64,000 nt of DNA from an uncultured Clostridia bacterium. Lineage in GTDB: Bacteria > Bacillota > Clostridia > Christensenellales > Pumilibacteraceae. The notes below the pieces were generated by a model. It did no database searches. It was not told the DNA's origin and worked only from the letters and a program-made list of their open reading frames with translations. Both the position numbers and the translations under genes were made by a program. Where the stretch lies: contig CANPVN010000001.1 of NCBI GenBank assembly GCA_947581755.1, forward strand, positions 62,001 through 126,000, written 5' to 3'. Positions 41,830-51,313 of the stretch are shown one piece after another. The stretch's first letter is position 1; the number at the start of each line of letters is the position of its first letter.

Positions 41830-44250
41830 ATGGAAATACCTGTATCAAAAAATTTAAAGAAAGCGTTTGATGTAGCGAAATTTATTGCCGTGAAATACAA
41901 CAATCAAGAAATAGGTACCGAGCATATATTATACGGTATTGCCTATGATGAAGAATCCAAAACGGGAAAATTGCTCAGAGATAACGGCATTGATCTGAAT
42001 ATAATGGAACAAATTTTCGCAGAAGAAGAGGTGCATTTTTCTGCAATAAGTCCCGATTTTACGGACCGTGTGAAACAGACTTTGACTTTGGCTTACGGTT
42101 TTGCGAGACAAAACGAAACCGAACTTGTGGATACCGAACATATGTTATATTGTATGCTCGGAGATACATCGAGTTACGCATTTTCCATTTTGACGAATTT
42201 ATTCCATGTAAACATTAAAAATTTGTATCAACAATTGGGACAAATGATAACAAAGAATTTTTCCTCTTCCAATTCCGCAAGCGGACAACCGCAGTTGCCT
42301 GCGCAACTCAATGATTTGGGTATAGATCTTACACAGAAGGCAATGCAGCACAGAATAGACCCTATTATAGGCAGAAAAGCGGAAATAGAAAGAATAATTC
42401 AAATTCTTTGTCGTAAAACAAAGAATAATCCCGTGCTCATAGGAGAACCGGGCGTCGGTAAAAGCGCCGTTGTCGAGGGCTTGGCAAAGGCTATTATAGA
42501 AGGTAACGTACCCGAGTTATTGAAAAACAAAATTATTTTTCAACTTGATATAGGAAGTTTGATGGCGGGTACCAAATATCGAGGAGCCTTGGAAGAAAAA
42601 CTCAAAGATGCGATAAATCTGATAATGGAACAAAAAAACATAATTGTGTTTATAGATGAGTTGCATACTTTGGCGCAGGCGGGCAGCAAAGACGGAGAAG
42701 TATCTCCGGCGGATATTTTGAAGCCATATTTGGCAAGGGGCGACTTGCAGACAATAGGCGCGACAACTACCGATGAATACAGAAAATTCATAGAAAAAGA
42801 CAGAGCGCTTGAAAGAAGATTTCAGCCAATAATAGTCAATCCTCCTACCGTAGAAGAAACCATTGAGATATTGAAGGGCTTGAAAGAAAACTATGAAGCT
42901 TTTCATAAAATCAAGTTGACCGACGAAGCGATAGTTGCCGCTGCGAAGTTGTCGGACAGATATATCACAGACCGTTTCTTACCCGATAAAGCGATAGATT
43001 TGATAGACGAAGCCATGAGCAAAGCGAAGGTGAGCGGAAATACCACACCTCCCGATATAAGAGAACTCGAGGAGCAATATGAAAGCCTCGACAGAGAAAC
43101 AAAAAAGGCAGCCGACTATCAAGATTTTGTGGCTGCTGCGGAATTGAAAAAGAAACGAGAAGAAATAAGCAAACAGATCGAGCAAGTAAAACTCGATTGG
43201 AGCAAATCCAGCGATAGAAGCGGAGGAACGATAACGGCAGATCATATTGCCGAAATCGTATCAAAATGGACAAATATTCCCGTAACGAGGTTGAGCGAAA
43301 GTGAAACACAACGACTTATGGGACTTGAAAATTTGCTTCATAATAGAGTGGTGGGACAAGATGAAGCGGTCGAAAGTGTCGCAAAAGCGATAAGAAGAGC
43401 AAGAGCGGGACTCAAGGATCCCAATCGTCCCATAGGAACTTTCTTGTTTTTGGGACCTACGGGCGTAGGTAAGACTGAACTCACAAAAGCGTTATGCGAG
43501 GCTATGTATGACGATGAAAATGCCGTTATTCGTTTGGATATGTCGGAATTTATGGAAGCGCACAGCGTAAGTAAGCTTATAGGCGCGCCTCCGGGATATG
43601 TCGGCTTCGATGATGGCGGACAACTTACCGAACAAGTAAGGCGCAGACCTTATTCGGTGGTTTTGTTCGATGAAATAGAAAAGGCGCATCCCGATGTTTA
43701 TAACGCTTTGTTGCAAATTTTGGATGACGGCAGACTGACCGATTCTCAAGGCAGAACCGTAAGTTTTAAGAATACGATTATCATTATGACAAGCAATGTC
43801 GGAGTTTCCGAGTTGCATAATGCGTCGAGACCTTTGGGATTCGGCGCCGATGATGTTCAAGTGGAACAAAACAACAACGAAATTCTTATGAATGCCGTAA
43901 AACGTCATTTTAAGCCTGAGTTTGTAAATCGTATAGATGTTATCACTATATTCCACCATCTTACAAAAACGGATATGGCTAAGATTTGTGACATCATGCT
44001 TAAAAAGCTCAAAAACACATTAAAGGAAAAAAATATAGAATTGGAACTTACTCAGGACGCCAAGAACTATATTATAGATAAAGGTTATGATCCCGAATAC
44101 GGCGCAAGACCTTTGAGAAGGGTAATAGAGCAGGTTGTTGAAGATAATATCGCGGAAATGTATTTGCAAGGACGCATTCAGGATAATTCCAAAGTCATTT
44201 TCAACATTTCTAACGGTACTCCCGATATAAGAGCAGAAAAAATTAATTAA
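41830..44250 (+). CDS. clpC: ATP-dependent unfoldase ClpC
   Basis: 806 residues: Clp-N double repeat (1 to about 145), AAA module 1 with GEPGVGKS near residue 205, a UVR-containing coiled-coil (DFVAAAELKKKREEI near 434), and AAA module 2 with GPTGVGKT near 541 and a C-terminal domain (YDPEYGARPLRRVIEQ). Unfolds tagged proteins for ClpP. It closes the ctsR-mcsA-mcsB-clpC operon. Confidence 0.97.
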   Translation: MEIPVSKNLKKAFDVAKFIAVKYNNQEIGTEHILYGIAYDEESKTGKLLRDNGIDLNIMEQIFAEEEVHFSAISPDFTDRVKQTLTLAYGFARQNETELVDTEHMLYCMLGDTSSYAFSILTNLFHVNIKNLYQQLGQMITKNFSSSNSASGQPQLPAQLNDLGIDLTQKAMQHRIDPIIGRKAEIERIIQILCRKTKNNPVLIGEPGVGKSAVVEGLAKAIIEGNVPELLKNKIIFQLDIGSLMAGTKYRGALEEKLKDAINLIMEQKNIIVFIDELHTLAQAGSKDGEVSPADILKPYLARGDLQTIGATTTDEYRKFIEKDRALERRFQPIIVNPPTVEETIEILKGLKENYEAFHKIKLTDEAIVAAAKLSDRYITDRFLPDKAIDLIDEAMSKAKVSGNTTPPDIRELEEQYESLDRETKKAADYQDFVAAAELKKKREEISKQIEQVKLDWSKSSDRSGGTITADHIAEIVSKWTNIPVTRLSESETQRLMGLENLLHNRVVGQDEAVESVAKAIRRARAGLKDPNRPIGTFLFLGPTGVGKTELTKALCEAMYDDENAVIRLDMSEFMEAHSVSKLIGAPPGYVGFDDGGQLTEQVRRRPYSVVLFDEIEKAHPDVYNALLQILDDGRLTDSQGRTVSFKNTIIIMTSNVGVSELHNASRPLGFGADDVQVEQNNNEILMNAVKRHFKPEFVNRIDVITIFHHLTKTDMAKICDIMLKKLKNTLKEKNIELELTQDAKNYIIDKGYDPEYGARPLRRVIEQVVEDNIAEMYLQGRIQDNSKVIFNISNGTPDIRAEKIN

Positions 44251-44255
44251 AAATC

Positions 44256-44285
44256 TATACAAAAATTATAATTCTATGTTATAAT
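44256..44285 (+). promoter_or_regulatory. Promoter of hpf
   Basis: TATACA at 44256-44261 and TATAAT at 44280-44285, 18 bases apart, in the short gap after clpC. No CtsR or CIRCE site is visible here. Confidence 0.6.
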
Positions 44286-44315
44286 TAAAGTGCCCGAGGG
44301 CAAGGAGGAAAATTT

Positions 44316-44852
44316 ATGAAAATCGAAATGCTCAACAAAAATTACTCCCCGAGTGAAAAGCTCAAAGACATTATCGACAAAAAGGTTTCAAAACTCGATA
44401 AATTCTTTGACGACGACACGAAGGTGCGAATCCTGTTAAAACAGATTGGCGATAACATTTATACAATGGAGCTTACTATTTTTGTCGATAATGAAATTAT
44501 TCGAGCCGAAGTATCAAGCGATAATATGTATAATAACATAGATTTGGTTTTGCCCAAAGTCGAAAAACAGATCATAAAACATCATAGCAAAATAGCGGGT
44601 AAGAGCAAAAAATTCCGCGAAAAGATGCTTGTCGAAGAACCTGTACACGAGGAAGAGTACAAGACTCATAAAGTCGTAAGAAGTAAATCTTATGAATTGG
44701 TTCCCATGACTATAGATGACGCAATAGAAGAGTTGGAACTCGTCGGACACAGTTTTTTCGTATTTTTGAATAAGGCAACCAATGAAATAAACGTCCTTTA
44801 CAGACGTTTGGATGATGATTACGGTTTGATCGAAACTCATGTATCGCATTAA
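44316..44852 (+). CDS. hpf: Long ribosome hibernation promoting factor
   Basis: 178 residues: an N-terminal HPF domain (1 to about 100, NKNYSPSEKLKDIIDKKVSKLDKFF) and a C-terminal dimerisation domain (EEPVHEEEYKTHKVVRSKSYELVPMTIDDAIEELELVGHSFFVF...INVLYRR). This long form pairs 70S ribosomes into 100S dimers at rest. GGAGG precedes the ATG. pgi follows within 15 bases. Confidence 0.95.
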   Translation: MKIEMLNKNYSPSEKLKDIIDKKVSKLDKFFDDDTKVRILLKQIGDNIYTMELTIFVDNEIIRAEVSSDNMYNNIDLVLPKVEKQIIKHHSKIAGKSKKFREKMLVEEPVHEEEYKTHKVVRSKSYELVPMTIDDAIEELELVGHSFFVFLNKATNEINVLYRRLDDDYGLIETHVSH

Positions 44853-44866
44853 GGAGATTGTAATAT

Positions 44867-46222
44867 TTGAAATCCGAATATGATTTTTCAGGAGCGTTTT
44901 TATCCGATGGCGTACATGAAGATTGTTTGAAAAAAGATTCACGTAAAATAGCAGACGCCTTTTCCCATGTTATCGACAACATGGGAAAAGGTTGGCAAGA
45001 ATGGTGTAATTTGCCGTATTGCTCCGAGAATGAACTCGATGAGATAATAAAATACGGCAAGAAAGTTGCGGAAAAAACGGAATATTTGGTGGTTTTCGGG
45101 ATAGGCGGTTCTGCGTTGGGAACAATTGCGGTTGCCAATGCGCTCAATCATCTGCATCATAATGAATTGGCGCGAGATAAAAGACAAAAGCCAAAACTTT
45201 ATGTAGAAGACAATATCGATCCCGAAAGAATGGCGTCTCTTTTTGACGTCATTGATTTAGAAACCGCACATTTCAATGTTATTACCAAAAGCGGCTCTAC
45301 ATCCGAAACATTGAGTCAATTTATGATTGTGATTAAACGTTTAAGGGACGCTTTGGGTGATGATTTTAAATCGCATATTACCGTAACCACAACAATAGGT
45401 AAAGGCTCGTTATATCGCGCTGCCTCCGAAATGGGACTGAAAACATTCGGAATAGGCGAAGGCGTCGGCGGTAGATTTTCCGTTTTGTCTGCAGTCGGAC
45501 TTGTTCCGTTCGCTATTTTGGGATACGATATAAAAGCCCTTCTTAAAGGCGCAAGAACCGTTACCGAGGCAAGCAAAAATCCTTCTCCGAATGAAAACCC
45601 CGCATTAAAGGCAGCTTATCTTATGACCGAGTATCTAAAACAAGGGAAAAACATAAGCGTAATTATGCCTTATTCCGATAAATTAAAATATACAGCTGAT
45701 TTTTACTGCCAATTATGGGGAGAATCCCTCGGTAAAGCGCTGAATTGGTCGGGCGAAAAAGTTAATTGCGGGCAGACTCCCGTAAAAGCGTTGGGCGTTA
45801 CCGATCAGCATAGTCAGGTTCAACTTTATACCGAAGGACCTTTTGATAAGATATTTACTTTTATAGGCGTGAAAAATTTCGATAACGATGTCGGAATACC
45901 GTCTTGTTCGGCATTGCGGGATTATGACTTTTTATCGGGACATACTTTGGGAGAACTGTTGAATTGCGAAAGGAAGGCGACACAATTAGCTGTTTCTGAT
46001 TCAGGCAAGCCTTCATTTACGATATTGTTGGATAAAGTTGATGAAGAAAATTTGGGAGAGCTTTTGTATTTCTTTATGTACGAGACGGCATTTGCAGGGG
46101 CTTTTCTCGGAATAAATACTTTCGACCAGCCCGGAGTCGAGTTTGGTAAAAAGGCTACTTTTGCAATGTTGAATCGTCCCGGATATGAAGGTATTTTGGA
46201 AAACTTGACTAAAAAACATTAA
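44867..46222 (+). CDS. pgi: Glucose-6-phosphate isomerase
   Basis: 451 residues; interconverts glucose-6-phosphate and fructose-6-phosphate. GIGGSALG, KSGSTSETLSQF, GESLGKALNWSG and TDQHSQVQLYTEGP are family signatures. It starts at TTG (KSEYDFSGAFL), with AAGGAG 10 bases upstream that begins on the hpf stop codon. It likely shares its transcript with hpf and pgk. Confidence 0.95.
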   Translation: MKSEYDFSGAFLSDGVHEDCLKKDSRKIADAFSHVIDNMGKGWQEWCNLPYCSENELDEIIKYGKKVAEKTEYLVVFGIGGSALGTIAVANALNHLHHNELARDKRQKPKLYVEDNIDPERMASLFDVIDLETAHFNVITKSGSTSETLSQFMIVIKRLRDALGDDFKSHITVTTTIGKGSLYRAASEMGLKTFGIGEGVGGRFSVLSAVGLVPFAILGYDIKALLKGARTVTEASKNPSPNENPALKAAYLMTEYLKQGKNISVIMPYSDKLKYTADFYCQLWGESLGKALNWSGEKVNCGQTPVKALGVTDQHSQVQLYTEGPFDKIFTFIGVKNFDNDVGIPSCSALRDYDFLSGHTLGELLNCERKATQLAVSDSGKPSFTILLDKVDEENLGELLYFFMYETAFAGAFLGINTFDQPGVEFGKKATFAMLNRPGYEGILENLTKKH

Positions 46223-46249
46223 TATACAAATAGTTAATAAGGAGTTTTT

Positions 46250-47440
46250 ATGAACAAACAAACAATAACCGATGTCGATGTAAGCGGTAAGAAGGTTTTT
46301 GTCCGCTGCGATTTCAATGTTCCTCAGGACAAAAACGGAAAAATCACCGATGATAAAAGAATAAGAGCCGCTTTACCTACGATCAAATATCTTTCCGAGC
46401 ATGGCGCAAAGGTGATTCTTTGTTCGCATCTCGGCAGACCGAAGGGTACATTCGATCCCAAATACAGCCTTTTGCCTGTCGCTCAAAGATTATCCGAATT
46501 GTTGCAAAAAGAAATCCCTCTTGCTGCGGATGTTATCGGAGAAGATGCGATAAAACATGCCAATGCACTGAAAAACGGAGATATAATGCTTTTGGAAAAT
46601 GTTCGTTTTCATGCCGAAGAGGAAAAGAACGATCCCGAATTTGCCAAGAAATTGAGCAACTTTGCGGATATTTATGTCAATGATGCCTTCGGTACGGCGC
46701 ATAGAGCGCATGCCTCTACTGCGGGTATAGCGCAATTTTGCAAGCACAATGTTTCGGGGTTCCTTATAGAGAAAGAATTAAAAGTTATCGGTGGCGCGCT
46801 TGAGAATCCTCAACGTCCTTTTGTGGCAATTTTGGGCGGAGCGAAGGTTTCGGATAAAATAGGCGTCATAGAAAATTTAATCAAAAAAGTGGACGCTCTC
46901 ATTATCGGCGGTGCAATGGCATTTACATTTATTGCCGCGAAAGGCGTTAAAGTAGGTAATTCCAAAGTCGAAGAGGATAAGTTGGAACTTGCTCGCGAAT
47001 TGATGAAAAAAGCGGAAAAAGCAAATGTGAAAATATATTTTCCTTGCGACGTAGTAGCGGCAAAAGAGTTTTCCGCCGATGCCGAAGCAAAAGAATTTGA
47101 TATAGATAAAATTCCCGACGGCTATATGGGATTGGATATCGGCAAAAAGACTGTTGTCGAGTTTGGAAATGTTATTGCAAACGCAAAAACACTTATATGG
47201 AACGGTCCAATGGGAGTTTTCGAATTTGAAAAATTCGCAAACGGAACAAAAGCTGTAGCCAAAGCAATGGCGGACAATTCTGAGGCTGTTACAATAATAG
47301 GAGGCGGCGACAGCGCAGCGGCGGTAGAGCAGATGGGCTTTTCCGATAAGTTGACGCATATTTCTACCGGCGGCGGCGCAAGTCTTGAATATATAGAGGG
47401 CAAATTGCTTCCGGGAATAGAATGTCTCGACAATAAATAA
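46250..47440 (+). CDS. pgk: Phosphoglycerate kinase
   Basis: 396 residues; makes ATP from 1,3-bisphosphoglycerate. [56 protein letters not shown] and [11 protein letters not shown] are typical. AAGGAG precedes the ATG. GAPDH and other glycolysis genes are not adjacent. Confidence 0.98.
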   Translation: MNKQTITDVDVSGKKVFVRCDFNVPQDKNGKITDDKRIRAALPTIKYLSEHGAKVILCSHLGRPKGTFDPKYSLLPVAQRLSELLQKEIPLAADVIGEDAIKHANALKNGDIMLLENVRFHAEEEKNDPEFAKKLSNFADIYVNDAFGTAHRAHASTAGIAQFCKHNVSGFLIEKELKVIGGALENPQRPFVAILGGAKVSDKIGVIENLIKKVDALIIGGAMAFTFIAAKGVKVGNSKVEEDKLELARELMKKAEKANVKIYFPCDVVAAKEFSADAEAKEFDIDKIPDGYMGLDIGKKTVVEFGNVIANAKTLIWNGPMGVFEFEKFANGTKAVAKAMADNSEAVTIIGGGDSAAAVEQMGFSDKLTHISTGGGASLEYIEGKLLPGIECLDNK

Positions 47441-47465
47441 TATAAAAATTGTTTGAATAACAGCA

Positions 47466-47500
47466 AAGGGTTGATTGCGTTAAGCGCCAGCCCTTAATTT
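47466..47500 (+). terminator. pgk terminator
   Basis: An imperfect hairpin, AAGGGTTG... with ...CAGCCCTT using a G-T pair, ends in AATTTTAT. The T run is short; strength is uncertain. Confidence 0.55.
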
Positions 47501-47566
47501 TATATATAAAACTTAAAGGTTTATGCGTGTCAAGACAACAATAATTGCCGACCTCAAAAGCGGTAT

Positions 47567-47595
47567 TTGACAGTAGGACAATTTTATGGTATAGT
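47567..47595 (+). promoter_or_regulatory. Promoter of the sigma factor gene
   Basis: TTGACA at 47567-47572 and TATAGT at 47590-47595, 17 bases apart, a housekeeping type. The promoter-like block of the downstream intergenic repeats is not present here, so direct self-activation is not suggested. Confidence 0.7.
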
Positions 47596-47642
47596 CAATA
47601 TAAAGATTTATCTTATGCTATCAAACAGTACAAGAGGAAAAA

Positions 47643-48185
47643 ATGTCGAAATATCTCGGACAAGTTAATCGATGTTTGATGAGGATAAAACAAGGCGACG
47701 AATCTCGGTACAGAGAATTATTCGACTTGACTTTTAACCACCTCAAAGGAATAGCAAAAATGTATTTATGCAACAAATCATATTGCGACGATGTTGTAAT
47801 GGAGACTTACGAGAGGGTAATGAAGTACATAAATACATTTGACGAGAGACAGAATGGATATAATTGGTTGTGTCAGATAACAAAGAGGGTAGCGTATGCA
47901 ACCAATTCCGAAAATCGTATTTTCGACAATGCGAAAGAAATAGAGGAAACCGATATTTGTGATGACTTTTTTGGAAAAACGGATCAAAGTTTGGAGCTTG
48001 GCAATATTATCGATAAACTCGACCCCGAAGATAAGACGATAGTTATTTCGTACTATTATTTGGATATGACCTATGAAGAGATAGGAAAGAAAATGGGAAA
48101 AACAAAATCGGCGGTACATAAGCGATTAAAGATTGTTTTAAGAAAGTTAAAGAAAAAATTACAAGAAGGAAACTTTGATCAATAA
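47643..48185 (+). CDS. Sigma-70 family (ECF-type) RNA polymerase sigma factor
   Basis: 180 residues with region 2 (about 20-85: DESRYRELFDLTFNHLKGIAKMYL and MYLCNKSYCDDVVMETYERVMKYINTF) and region 4 (about 120-172: LDPEDKTIVISYYYLDMTYEEIGKKMGKTKSAVHKRLK). Regions 1 and 3 are absent, as in ECF factors. GAGG precedes the ATG. It lies directly before a one-helix membrane protein that could be its anti-sigma partner, and before the lipoprotein array. Confidence 0.88.
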   Translation: MSKYLGQVNRCLMRIKQGDESRYRELFDLTFNHLKGIAKMYLCNKSYCDDVVMETYERVMKYINTFDERQNGYNWLCQITKRVAYATNSENRIFDNAKEIEETDICDDFFGKTDQSLELGNIIDKLDPEDKTIVISYYYLDMTYEEIGKKMGKTKSAVHKRLKIVLRKLKKKLQEGNFDQ

Positions 48186-48248
48186 AATAAGATATGTATT
48201 ATTAGTAAAACAACCTAAGGAGAAAAAAAGTATTAGTCGGGAGTAATT

Positions 48249-48905
48249 ATGAAAGATAACGACATTCATAAATTGATAGAACAACAAGAGAAAGAAAGAA
48301 AAGCCGAGTTGTATGCGGAGTTTGAACAAAAACATAATATAACTGCCGAACAGCCTGACAAACGAAAATACGCAATAAAAATAGCGTCTTGCGCGGCGGC
48401 AGCCGTGGTGATAATTTGTTTGATTGTTTCTTTGCCTTTTATAATGCAAAATAACATAAAAAATTCAACGAGATATTGTTCGGTAAATGATTGTATTGCA
48501 GAAGATGCAAATTTTACGCTTCAAGAATATGCGGCTAATAATAATTTGCCTCTTTTATATGTTGATTGGTACGATATTGCCGATGAAATTCAGACAAAGA
48601 TATTTGTAAATAAAGATGACAGAGAAGATATTATATTTTTTCAAGAGAATATAATCAATGGTCAGAATGGAATTATAGTTGAATTATATATAACAAAGGA
48701 AAATGTCGAAGTGGATTTTATCTCATCATTTGAAGAGCGATGCGGTAGGGCATCTACAATTAAAGATGTATGTGTAAGTTGGAATTTTAGGAATTCGTTC
48801 GGATTAGCGGTATTTGTATATAAAGGATATAAATACTATTTAATATTAGAAGATATCGCCGATGAAAATGTAATTACCGATATAATTGAGGAAATGATAC
48901 CTTAG
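48249..48905 (+). CDS. One-helix membrane protein, possible anti-sigma factor
   Basis: 218 residues: a charged N-terminal cytoplasmic part of about 45 residues rich in Glu and Lys, one membrane helix (about 48-70), and an extracytoplasmic domain of about 145 residues that I do not recognise. GGGAG precedes the ATG. The position 63 bases after an ECF sigma gene and the topology suggest that it holds the sigma factor at the membrane. No zinc anti-sigma motif (HxxxCxxC) is visible, so this remains inference. Confidence 0.6.
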   Translation: MKDNDIHKLIEQQEKERKAELYAEFEQKHNITAEQPDKRKYAIKIASCAAAAVVIICLIVSLPFIMQNNIKNSTRYCSVNDCIAEDANFTLQEYAANNNLPLLYVDWYDIADEIQTKIFVNKDDREDIIFFQENIINGQNGIIVELYITKENVEVDFISSFEERCGRASTIKDVCVSWNFRNSFGLAVFVYKGYKYYLILEDIADENVITDIIEEMIP

Positions 48906-48927
48906 TAATAAAATAAAAATCTTTGTT

Positions 48928-48956
48928 TCCCTCGTCTTAAGGCGGGGCTTTTTTTT
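48928..48956 (+). terminator. Terminator after the anti-sigma-like gene
   Basis: CCCTCGTCTT and AAGGCGGGG form an imperfect stem (one bulge, one G-T pair), followed by eight T. Confidence 0.75.
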
Positions 48957-49030
48957 GCACAAAAATGCTTAGTGTAAAATTTTTACAGATCGGGAAACTT
49001 TGCCTTATATTTTTCGATATATATTAGTGA
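48955..49030 (+). repeat. Intergenic module, copy A
   Basis: About 75 bases conserved with copies B (near 51192-51268) and C (near 53300-53374). The core GGGAAACTT, CTTATATTTTTCGATATATATTAGTGA is nearly identical in all three. In this copy TTTACA (48982-48987) and TATATT (49006-49011) are 18 bases apart and would fit a sigma-A promoter; GGGAAAC and CGATAT are 16 bases apart and would fit an ECF promoter. The preceding hairpin is its terminator-like half. Confidence 0.75.
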
Positions 49031-49129
49031 CAGGGGTAAAAAGCATATCTGTCCAAGATCAAGATGACGCCTATGTATGTCGAAGTTTGTAGACAGTAAA
49101 TCAAAGTTTACTTTTAAGGATGGTTTCTA

Positions 49130-49204
49130 TTGAAAAAGGCTGATTCCAAGCGCCGTATACTTTCTGTAATAAAAAGATATTTTAGAGGAGAGATTTTTGA
49201 ATGA
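49130..49204 (+). CDS. Short upstream ORF overlapping the lipoprotein start
   Basis: A 24-residue basic peptide from TTG at 49130 (KKADSKRRILSVIKR...) with AAGGATGG upstream; its TGA overlaps the lipoprotein ATG at 49201 (ATGA). It could couple translation or act as a leader. It is short and without known relatives, so it may be chance. Confidence 0.3.
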   Translation: MKKADSKRRILSVIKRYFRGEIFE

Positions 49205-50718
49205 TTAAAAAAGTTATAAGTATTATGGTTTTAATGCTGATAGTGTTTTCTTTGGCTGCGTGTGGAACAACGGGCGAAGTCGATTTGCACGCTAAACTTG
49301 ATGGTTTGCAAACGCAACTTGAGAGAATGGGGGATAAGTTGGCAAAAATGGAAGATGAGCTTAGTGAACGCAATTCCGCCATAGAGTATATGCGCGAGCA
49401 GATAGAAAAGCGCAATAAGATAATAGACGATTTGAAAAAAGAACTTTTAGACACTGTGCCGAGAGAGAATGAGTTCGGCATATGTTATACCTTGCAAGAG
49501 GCTTACGATTACGGATATTTAGCAAGAAAGGATTTGGAGCAAATCGCCTATTATCACAATAACCATAAATCATATCCCGAAAACTTGAACGAAGATATAG
49601 TGCAATCAATAAAAAAATCCTGGGCGAAAAAATTGAGAGATGAAGAAGCAGAGTATATACCGGAATACAAGGTTAGGATATGGGAATATTACGGAACTTA
49701 TAATGGGTGTGTAGTTGCAATAATAGATCGTATAGACGCACAGTACGCCGCTGTACATTTCTATAATCCAATGATAGTAGGTGGCGTAATTTTCGAATTT
49801 TACGGTTACGGACCGCGAATTTTTGTATGGAAAAAAACAAACACGGATAACACAAGTAAAATCAAAAATATAGAATTTGAAAGCGAACGATGTATTAATG
49901 AACTCTCTGATACAAAACCAAGAAATATAATAATAAATTCTCGTTCTGATTTTGATAAATTCTTAGATGAGAATTTAGTTGATAAGACCGAAAAACAACA
50001 GTTTGAACAATATGATAGGGGATTTTTTAATAACAATGCTCTTATTATTTGTTTGTATTGGGCAACGGATGCAAGACTTGAAACGAAGATAAAATATATA
50101 ATTTCTTATGATGATTGGATCTATATCGAAATAGAGTCTATAATTCCCGATCATTTGATTTTGGCAGACGGCTCTTTTGTAATGAATTCGGATAGATATT
50201 TTATCTTCGATATGGTTCAAGTAAAAAAATCCGATATAATCGGAATTAACGAGATAACATTAAGTATTGATACGGGAAATGGTTATACAAAGAGTGGAAA
50301 TGTCGAGTTTAACGTAGCATATAGCAATATGGATCTATGGAGAGAATACAAATTTAATGGTGTCTATATCAACAGCATAATTATGTCAATTAAGTCTTTG
50401 GATGTTATGAGTCAATGCCTCGAGGAATTCAAGTTTTCGTATGATGCTGAGTTCTTTGAAGAAAACTTCCTTATTGTTTTTATGGGGAGTAGAGGAAATG
50501 GCGGATCACAATTACAAAATATAGAAATGCAAATTAATGATAATATTGCCTCGATTAAAATAAATGCCAATAACGGAATTTTAGATGTTGTTAGAGAGTG
50601 GGCAATAGTACTTGAAGTAAAAAAGAAAGATTTTTCTTCGGTAAAAGAAATATTTTTGGAAACGGATTATTACAGACCTATTTCAATACTTATTAATTTT
50701 CAAAACTTATTAATGTAG
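49201..50718 (+). CDS. Lipoprotein 1 with coiled coil and two copies of a shared domain
   Basis: 505 residues. Lipobox LAAC with Cys about residue 21 gives a lipid-anchored outer-face protein. Residues about 28-80 are a coiled coil (KLDGLQTQLERMGDKL). About 93-208 hold a block (CYTLQEAYDYGYLARKDLEQIAYYHN... IFVWKK) also found in lipoprotein 4. Then come two copies of a domain of about 110 residues: about 240-360 (NIIINSRSDFDKFL...FFNNNALIICLYWATD) and about 395-495 (SIIMSIKSLDVMSQ...FFEENFLIVFM). This domain recalls PrcB_C, tentatively. Upstream lie module A and a short ORF. Confidence 0.7.
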   Translation: MIKKVISIMVLMLIVFSLAACGTTGEVDLHAKLDGLQTQLERMGDKLAKMEDELSERNSAIEYMREQIEKRNKIIDDLKKELLDTVPRENEFGICYTLQEAYDYGYLARKDLEQIAYYHNNHKSYPENLNEDIVQSIKKSWAKKLRDEEAEYIPEYKVRIWEYYGTYNGCVVAIIDRIDAQYAAVHFYNPMIVGGVIFEFYGYGPRIFVWKKTNTDNTSKIKNIEFESERCINELSDTKPRNIIINSRSDFDKFLDENLVDKTEKQQFEQYDRGFFNNNALIICLYWATDARLETKIKYIISYDDWIYIEIESIIPDHLILADGSFVMNSDRYFIFDMVQVKKSDIIGINEITLSIDTGNGYTKSGNVEFNVAYSNMDLWREYKFNGVYINSIIMSIKSLDVMSQCLEEFKFSYDAEFFEENFLIVFMGSRGNGGSQLQNIEMQINDNIASIKINANNGILDVVREWAIVLEVKKKDFSSVKEIFLETDYYRPISILINFQNLLM

Positions 50719-50726
50719 ACGAATTA

Positions 50727-51101
50727 TTGACGGAGCAAAATGATGAATTATTGACGGAGCAATTTGACTCTACCGATCCGAAAATTTTTTGGGAAGGGAA
50801 CATTGACGAGGATTTCGATGATGATCGGGTGGTGGTTGTTCTGAAAAGAACAAAGACATACCCGGAATTGAAAATCAGACATTTTGGGCTTGATAACGGA
50901 GAACGCCTGGAGTATCTTTGGTTTAGGCCCTATGGAGATCCGCCCTATGGAGATCCGCCCTCTGACTTCCGTCAAATATTAGTGATTTATCTCAAGCAAC
51001 ATGGGAAAGAAAAAGTACTTGAGGCGATAAAAGAATTGGAAAAGTTGAGTTTCATTAAAGTGGCAGTACCTAAGTATAATTATGGGACGATGGATAATTA
51101 A
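50727..51101 (+). CDS. Small acidic protein, possibly a subtilase prodomain-like orphan
   Basis: 124 residues from TTG at 50727 (no good ribosome site), 9 bases after lipoprotein 1. No signal peptide. DRVVVVLKRTKTYPELKIRHFGL, FRQILVIYLKQHGKEKVLEAIKELEKLSFIKVAVPKY has the strand-helix-strand order and closing motif (V..A.P.Y) of subtilase prodomains, but no protease follows. Two in-frame tandem duplications are visible: a 24-base one at its start (ELLTEQ repeated) and a 15-base one near 50930 (PYGDP repeated). It may be a remnant or an inhibitor-like protein; neither is proven. Confidence 0.45.
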   Translation: MTEQNDELLTEQFDSTDPKIFWEGNIDEDFDDDRVVVVLKRTKTYPELKIRHFGLDNGERLEYLWFRPYGDPPYGDPPSDFRQILVIYLKQHGKEKVLEAIKELEKLSFIKVAVPKYNYGTMDN

Positions 51102-51132
51102 AGTAGTAAAACGTTTACTTAATAATGAGCAA

Positions 51133-51270
51133 TGTTATTGAGGAATGAGTTAAGAAGTTTTATTACCTCGCTCTATGGCGAAGTTTTCCTTTTGCGCAAA
51201 ATTACTTAATTGCAAAATTTTTATAGATTGGGAAACTTGGCTTTATATTTTTCGATATATATTAGTGAAA
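51133..51270 (+). repeat. Intergenic module, copy B
   Basis: Matches copy C over about 140 bases, from TTATTGAGGAATGA through a degenerate hairpin (CTCGC...GGCGAAG) to the core GGGAAACTTGGCTTTATAT and CGATATATATTAGTGAAAGC. It lies 44 bases before lipoprotein 2. Confidence 0.75.
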
Positions 51271-51313
51271 GCAAAAAAGAAAGGTTGTATGATTAATCAA
51301 TTAGGAGGTAGAA

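Noticed and set aside
49130-49204. Extension of lipoprotein 1 upstream of 49201
   Set aside because: The upstream ORF is in another frame and ends on the ATG; the lipobox fits only the start at 49201.
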